From NCBI RefSeq assembly GCF_900114095.1, contig NZ_FORV01000008.1:1-64000 (forward strand): 64,000 bases of DNA, given 5' to 3'. This DNA is from Sphingomonas sp. NFR04 (GTDB lineage: Bacteria; Pseudomonadota; Alphaproteobacteria; Sphingomonadales; Sphingomonadaceae). This document shows positions 60,436 to 64,000 of the stretch, piece after piece. The stretch's first letter is position 1. Each line of letters begins with the position of its first letter. The position numbers and the translations under genes were made by a program. The notes under the pieces were generated by a model that had not been told where the DNA came from, searched no databases, and worked only from the letters and a program-made list of their open reading frames with translations.

Positions 60436-63190
60436 GCTGCTTCTCCCGAACCGCGGCTTCGGGCTCGAAGGCGAGGATGCGATCCCACACCGCCTGGATC
60501 GCGCTGGGCATGATCACCAGCAGGTCGCCGGGGCGGCCGAGCTGCAGCACCATGTCCACCGCCTCCATCTCATCGACGACGCGGTGGACCTGCTCTGGCC
60601 GCACGCCCGCCGCCATCGCGCCTTCGGACATCAGCCCATTGGTTTCGCCGCGCGGGCGGCCGCGGCCGTCGGGCGCCTCGCGGAACACGATCTCGTCGAA
60701 GATGCTGCCGGCGAGCTGGCCCATCTCGACGATGTCGCAGTCGCGCCGGTCGCCGGGGATGCTGACCATGCCGATCACCCGGTTGTAGCGCCCGCGCATC
60801 CGCTCGATCACCTGGCCCAGCGCGCGCAGCCCGGCGGGGTTGTGCGCATAGTCGAGGATGTGCCGGCGGCCATGGGCATCATGGATGTTGAGCCGACCCG
60901 GCGAATCCTCGAACGAGATGCTGAAGGCGCTGAGCCCGTCGCGGATCGTCTCGATCGACAGCCGTTGCGCCGCGCACATCGCGACCGCGGCGAGCGCATT
61001 GGCGATGTTGAAATCGGCGATGCCGCCCAAGGTCGCGGGAATGTCGGCGGCGGCCATCACCTCGATGCGTTCGCTGCCGCGGTGGAGGACGATGCAGCCG
61101 CCATAGCTGTCCGGCTCGCGTACGACGGCCATCCCGCCCGCGGCTATGTGGCGGCGAAGCTGGTCCGACATGTCACGGCCACCGGCCAGCGAGAACCACA
61201 CGATCGTGCCGCGCGCATGGCGGGCGATGCGGTGGCACATCGGATCATCGGCATTGAGCACCGAATGTCCCCGCCGCGCGACGCTCTCCACCACCACGCC
61301 CTTCACCTTGGCGAGGTCTTCGACCGTGTCGATGCCCTTGAGCCCGAGATGATCGGCGGTGACGTTGAGCACCGCGCCGACATCGGCGCCGTCGAAGCCG
61401 AGCCCCTCGCGCAGGATGCCGCCGCGCGCGGTCTCCAGCACCGCGACGTCGACCGCCGGGTTGCGCAGCACGGTGCGCGCGCTCTTCGGGCCGCTGGCAT
61501 CGGCCTCGACCATCAGATGGCCATTGAAATAGATGCCGCTGGTCGAGGTCATGCCGACATTCCTGCCGGCCTGTTGCAGGATGCGGGACACCATCCGCGC
61601 CGTCGTCGACTTGCCGTTGGTGCCGGTGATCGCGAAGATCGGGATCCGGCTGCGGCTGCCGCGGGGGTAAAGCATGTCGATCACCGGCGTGGCGACGTCG
61701 CGCGGCGTACCGCTGGAGGGCTCCAGATGCATGCGGAAGCCGGGTGCGGCGTTGACCTCGACGATGCCGCCGCCGGTCTCGCGCACCGGGCGGCGAATGT
61801 CGGGCGAGAGGAAGTCGATCCCGCACACGTCGAGCCCCACTACCGCCGCCGCCTGCTCGGCGATCGCGCGGTTGGCGGGGTGGATCACGTCGGTGCGATC
61901 GACTGCGGTGCCGCCGGTGGAGAGGTTGGCGGTGTCGCGCAGGATCACCTGCTCGCCGGCCATCGGGATGGTCGCGGGGGTGCGGTCGCTCTTCTCCAGC
62001 AGCGCCAGCATCGCCTCGTCGATGACGATGCGGGTGAGGACATTCTCGTGGCCGACGCCGCGACGCGGATCTTGGTTGAGGTCGTCGATCAGCTGGGCGA
62101 TCGAGTGGAAGCCGTCGCCGATCACCTGCGCGGGCACCCGCTCCGCTACCGCGACCACCTTGCCGTTGACGACGAGGATGCGGTGATCGTTGCCCGGCAC
62201 CTGCTGCTCCACGATCACGCGGCGGCCATGCTGGAGCGCGAGATCGAAGGCGGTGCGCAGCGCCTCCTCGTCGGCGATCCCGGTCGTGACCCCGCGGCCG
62301 TGATTGCCGTCGAGCGGCTTCACCACCACCGGCCAGCGCAGCCTTTTGGCCTCGGCCAGCGCTTCCTCCACCCGGCGGACGACAACGCCGCGCGGCACCG
62401 GCAGCCCGGCCTCGGCCAGCAGCTGCTTGGTCATCGCCTTGTTGCCGGCGATGTCGACGGCGATCTGCGCGGTGTCGCCGGTGATGCTCGCGCGGATGCG
62501 CTTCTGGCGGCTGCCCTGGCCGAACTGGATCAGGCTCTGCTCGTTGGGCCGGGTGACGGGAATGCCGCGCCGCTCCGCCGCCTCGACCAGCGCGCGCGTG
62601 GTTGGGCCGAGCGCATTCGCCTTCAGGATCGCCTGCAGCGACGCGATGATTGCCCGCACGTCCTGCGGCGCATCGAGCGGGGGTACGCCGAGCAGTTGCA
62701 GCCCCTCCACCTTGCGCAGTGGCTCGGGCAGCAGGTCGGCGACCAGCCGGATCGCGGCGAGGCCGGCGGCGAGCGCCAGCGTCTCGTCGCGATAGGTATA
62801 GAGGATGTTGTACACGCCCGGCCGATCCTTGACCGAGCGGGTCTTGCCCCGGGTGACGCGCGATCCGGCGAGCGTCTGCAGCTCCAGCGCGACATGCTCG
62901 ATGATGTGGCCCATCCAGGTGCCTTCGCGCAGCCGCTCGACGAAGCCGCCGGGGCGCTGATAGCTGCAGCCATGCACGCCGAGGCCGGGGAGGAGGGCGA
63001 GCAGCGCATCGGTGAAGCCGGGCAACCGATCGCTCGGCCATTGCTCCAGGTCGCGGAGATCGACCTGGATGCGGATCATCGGGCGCGTGCTGAACAGATG
63101 CGGGCCGCGATAGACGCTCCGCTCGAGCACCCGCATCCCGTTTGCCGAAGCCGGGCGCGCGAAATCGGCCGGCTGCACCAACGCTGTCAT
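60428..63190 (-). CDS. cphA: Cyanophycin synthetase
   Basis: Builds cyanophycin from aspartate and arginine using ATP, without a ribosome. 920 residues. N-terminal domain about 1-160. ATP-grasp domain about 210-480 adds Asp (RWPVVVKPLDGNHGRGV; GIDFLSPDI; IVEVNAAPGFRMH). A Mur-ligase-like domain from about 490 has the P-loop ITGTNGKSTTARMV, DHLGLKGI, and DYAHNPAGLRALG, and adds Arg. This is the longer CphA1-type protein, not the shorter CphA2 that repolymerises dipeptides. AGAGG lies eight bases before the start. First gene of the cphA-iaaA-cphB operon; the 113 bases upstream hold its control region. Confidence 0.95.
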   Translation of the reverse strand: MTALVQPADFARPASANGMRVLERSVYRGPHLFSTRPMIRIQVDLRDLEQWPSDRLPGFTDALLALLPGLGVHGCSYQRPGGFVERLREGTWMGHIIEHVALELQTLAGSRVTRGKTRSVKDRPGVYNILYTYRDETLALAAGLAAIRLVADLLPEPLRKVEGLQLLGVPPLDAPQDVRAIIASLQAILKANALGPTTRALVEAAERRGIPVTRPNEQSLIQFGQGSRQKRIRASITGDTAQIAVDIAGNKAMTKQLLAEAGLPVPRGVVVRRVEEALAEAKRLRWPVVVKPLDGNHGRGVTTGIADEEALRTAFDLALQHGRRVIVEQQVPGNDHRILVVNGKVVAVAERVPAQVIGDGFHSIAQLIDDLNQDPRRGVGHENVLTRIVIDEAMLALLEKSDRTPATIPMAGEQVILRDTANLSTGGTAVDRTDVIHPANRAIAEQAAAVVGLDVCGIDFLSPDIRRPVRETGGGIVEVNAAPGFRMHLEPSSGTPRDVATPVIDMLYPRGSRSRIPIFAITGTNGKSTTARMVSRILQQAGRNVGMTSTSGIYFNGHLMVEADASGPKSARTVLRNPAVDVAVLETARGGILREGLGFDGADVGAVLNVTADHLGLKGIDTVEDLAKVKGVVVESVARRGHSVLNADDPMCHRIARHARGTIVWFSLAGGRDMSDQLRRHIAAGGMAVVREPDSYGGCIVLHRGSERIEVMAAADIPATLGGIADFNIANALAAVAMCAAQRLSIETIRDGLSAFSISFEDSPGRLNIHDAHGRRHILDYAHNPAGLRALGQVIERMRGRYNRVIGMVSIPGDRRDCDIVEMGQLAGSIFDEIVFREAPDGRGRPRGETNGLMSEGAMAAGVRPEQVHRVVDEMEAVDMVLQLGRPGDLLVIMPSAIQAVWDRILAFEPEAAVREKQHA

Positions 63191-63303
63191 AGTGGACCTC
63201 TAGAAGGGGCGCCGAGAACCAGCGCCTGAGCCCCTCCAACGGCCCAGATTTCCCCGCGTTCCCCGACTGATGCGGATCAACGCTTTGAAATAAAACTGTC
63301 TTG

Positions 63304-64000
63304 TCAGGCCTTCAGGATCAGCCCCTTGCGATCCATCCACCAGCCCACCGCCCAGCACAGCATCGTGTAGGCGAAGGCGCAGAGCAGCGCGCCGAACGGG
63401 CCCGGCGCGATCGTCTGGAACACGCCCACACCCGCCGCCTCGTACACGCCGTCGTGCCCGCCCAGGGGGATCATGCCGAGCACCGTCACGAACAGTTCCG
63501 AGAAGAGGTAGATCGCCAGCGGGTTGCGCCCGAGGATGGTGAAGAAGCGGGTGCCGCGCTTGAACCCGGCGATCTCGATCAGCCAGATCGCCCCGCCGAG
63601 CAGCAGCAGGTCGAGCCCGACGGTGAGCAGCACATAGGAGCCGGTCCACAGCTTCTTGGCGATCGGGAACCAGGGCGACCAGGCCAGCCCGGCCAGTACC
63701 AGCGCGACGCCGATCAGCGCCATTCGGCCGACGGTCCGGCGCAGGTCGCCGCCCTGCACGATGGCGAGGCCCGCCAGATAGCCGGCGATCACGTTGACGG
63801 TGGCGGGCAGGGTGCCGAGCAGCCCTTCGGGATCGAAGCCGGCGTCCTTCTTGTAGAGATGGCCGGGGCCTAGCAGCCACAGGTCGATCCGGGTGCCGAT
63901 ATTGGCATATTTGTCATAGGCCATGCCCGGCGGGCTGAAGGCGAGCAGGATCGCCCAATAGCCGAGCAGCAGTGCGATGGCGGCGAGCCGCAGCTGGCGC
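63304..64000 (-). CDS. NagX/DUF5009-like membrane acyltransferase (N-terminus outside window)
   Basis: The last 231 residues are present; the frame stays open to base 64000. At least six membrane helices remain (for example VALVLAGLAWSPWFPIAK, LLTVGLDLLLLGGAIWLIE, ALLCAFAYTMLCWAVGWWM). DPEGLLGTLPATVNVIAGYLAG and ILGRNPLAIYLFSELF are typical of the DUF5009 / heparan-alpha-glucosaminide N-acetyltransferase-like family (NagX, COG4299), often linked to N-acetylglucosamine or other sugar metabolism. No partner genes are visible here. Confidence 0.82.
   Translation of the reverse strand, partial: RQLRLAAIALLLGYWAILLAFSPPGMAYDKYANIGTRIDLWLLGPGHLYKKDAGFDPEGLLGTLPATVNVIAGYLAGLAIVQGGDLRRTVGRMALIGVALVLAGLAWSPWFPIAKKLWTGSYVLLTVGLDLLLLGGAIWLIEIAGFKRGTRFFTILGRNPLAIYLFSELFVTVLGMIPLGGHDGVYEAAGVGVFQTIAPGPFGALLCAFAYTMLCWAVGWWMDRKGLILKA

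Noticed and set aside
59894..63229. 1111-codon plus-strand frame over the cyanophycin genes
   Set aside because: Antisense shadow of cphA and iaaA, whose catalytic motifs are intact on the minus strand.

Overview
The window is one continuous piece of high-GC (roughly two thirds G+C) bacterial chromosome. It most resembles a sphingomonad (Sphingomonadaceae, Alphaproteobacteria). The reasons are the number of TonB-dependent receptors under FecI/FecR control, the receptor / tryptophan-halogenase-like / SapC / DUF6445 block, a ferulate operon with an NDP-forming feruloyl-CoA synthetase of the Sphingobium FerA type, and the alphaproteobacterial panB - TPR - bamB - der order. I saw no tRNA, rRNA, CRISPR array, insertion sequence or prophage gene. 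Both ends are cut inside genes: a GH9 glycoside hydrolase on the left and a NagX/DUF5009-like membrane protein on the right. The genus is inference; the gene content is read from the sequence.

Layout. 1-2.5 kb: secreted GH9 enzyme (minus strand) behind a promoter that carries a LacI-type palindrome in its -35/-10 spacer. 2.5-7.1 kb: three-subunit molybdenum aldehyde oxidoreductase (paoABC-like) and a phosphomannomutase-like HAD protein. 7.1-8.7 kb: two rRNA-modification genes (rlmJ, an rluE-like gene). 8.9-16.8 kb: ECF sigma, anti-sigma, large TonB receptor, tryptophan-halogenase-like flavoprotein, SapC protein, DUF6445 protein. 16.8-21 kb: LysR regulator, DPP IV-type peptidase, phosphatidylserine decarboxylase. 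21.1-27 kb: a second sigma/anti-sigma/TonB-receptor set followed by periplasmic trehalase. 27-29.1 kb: PAS histidine kinase preceded by an alpha/beta hydrolase that lacks its nucleophilic serine. 29.1-29.9 kb: the largest gene-free gap. 29.9-35.4 kb: four-gene minus-strand unit of a large exported protein, a DUF3142 protein (apparent ATT start), a GH39-like glycosidase and a secreted esterase. 35.7-38.1 kb: a membrane protein and a cytochrome b561-YceI fusion.

38.1-44.5 kb: ferulate-to-vanillate operon (vanillin dehydrogenase, DUF3237 protein, feruloyl-CoA hydratase/lyase, NDP-forming feruloyl-CoA synthetase, aromatic-acid MFS transporter). 44.5-45.8 kb: GNAT, ArsC/Spx-like and membrane proteins. 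46-50.5 kb: panB, YfgM-like TPR protein, bamB and der, bracketed by two inverted copies of a REP-like doublet. 50.7-58 kb: a long minus-strand run of bacterioferritin, its ferredoxin bfd (Fur-like box), DUF418, nitroreductase, DUF3052, a HisKA_2 kinase and a beta-propeller histidine kinase. 58-63.2 kb: RBBP9/YdeN-like protein, then an overlapping cphA-iaaA-cphB operon for making and consuming cyanophycin.

Taken together the genes suggest a heterotroph living on plant material. It has enzymes for plant polysaccharide (GH9, GH39-like, esterase), lignin-derived ferulate, aromatic or furanic aldehydes (paoABC) and trehalose. It has cell-surface signalling for receptor expression and a cyanophycin store for nitrogen and carbon.
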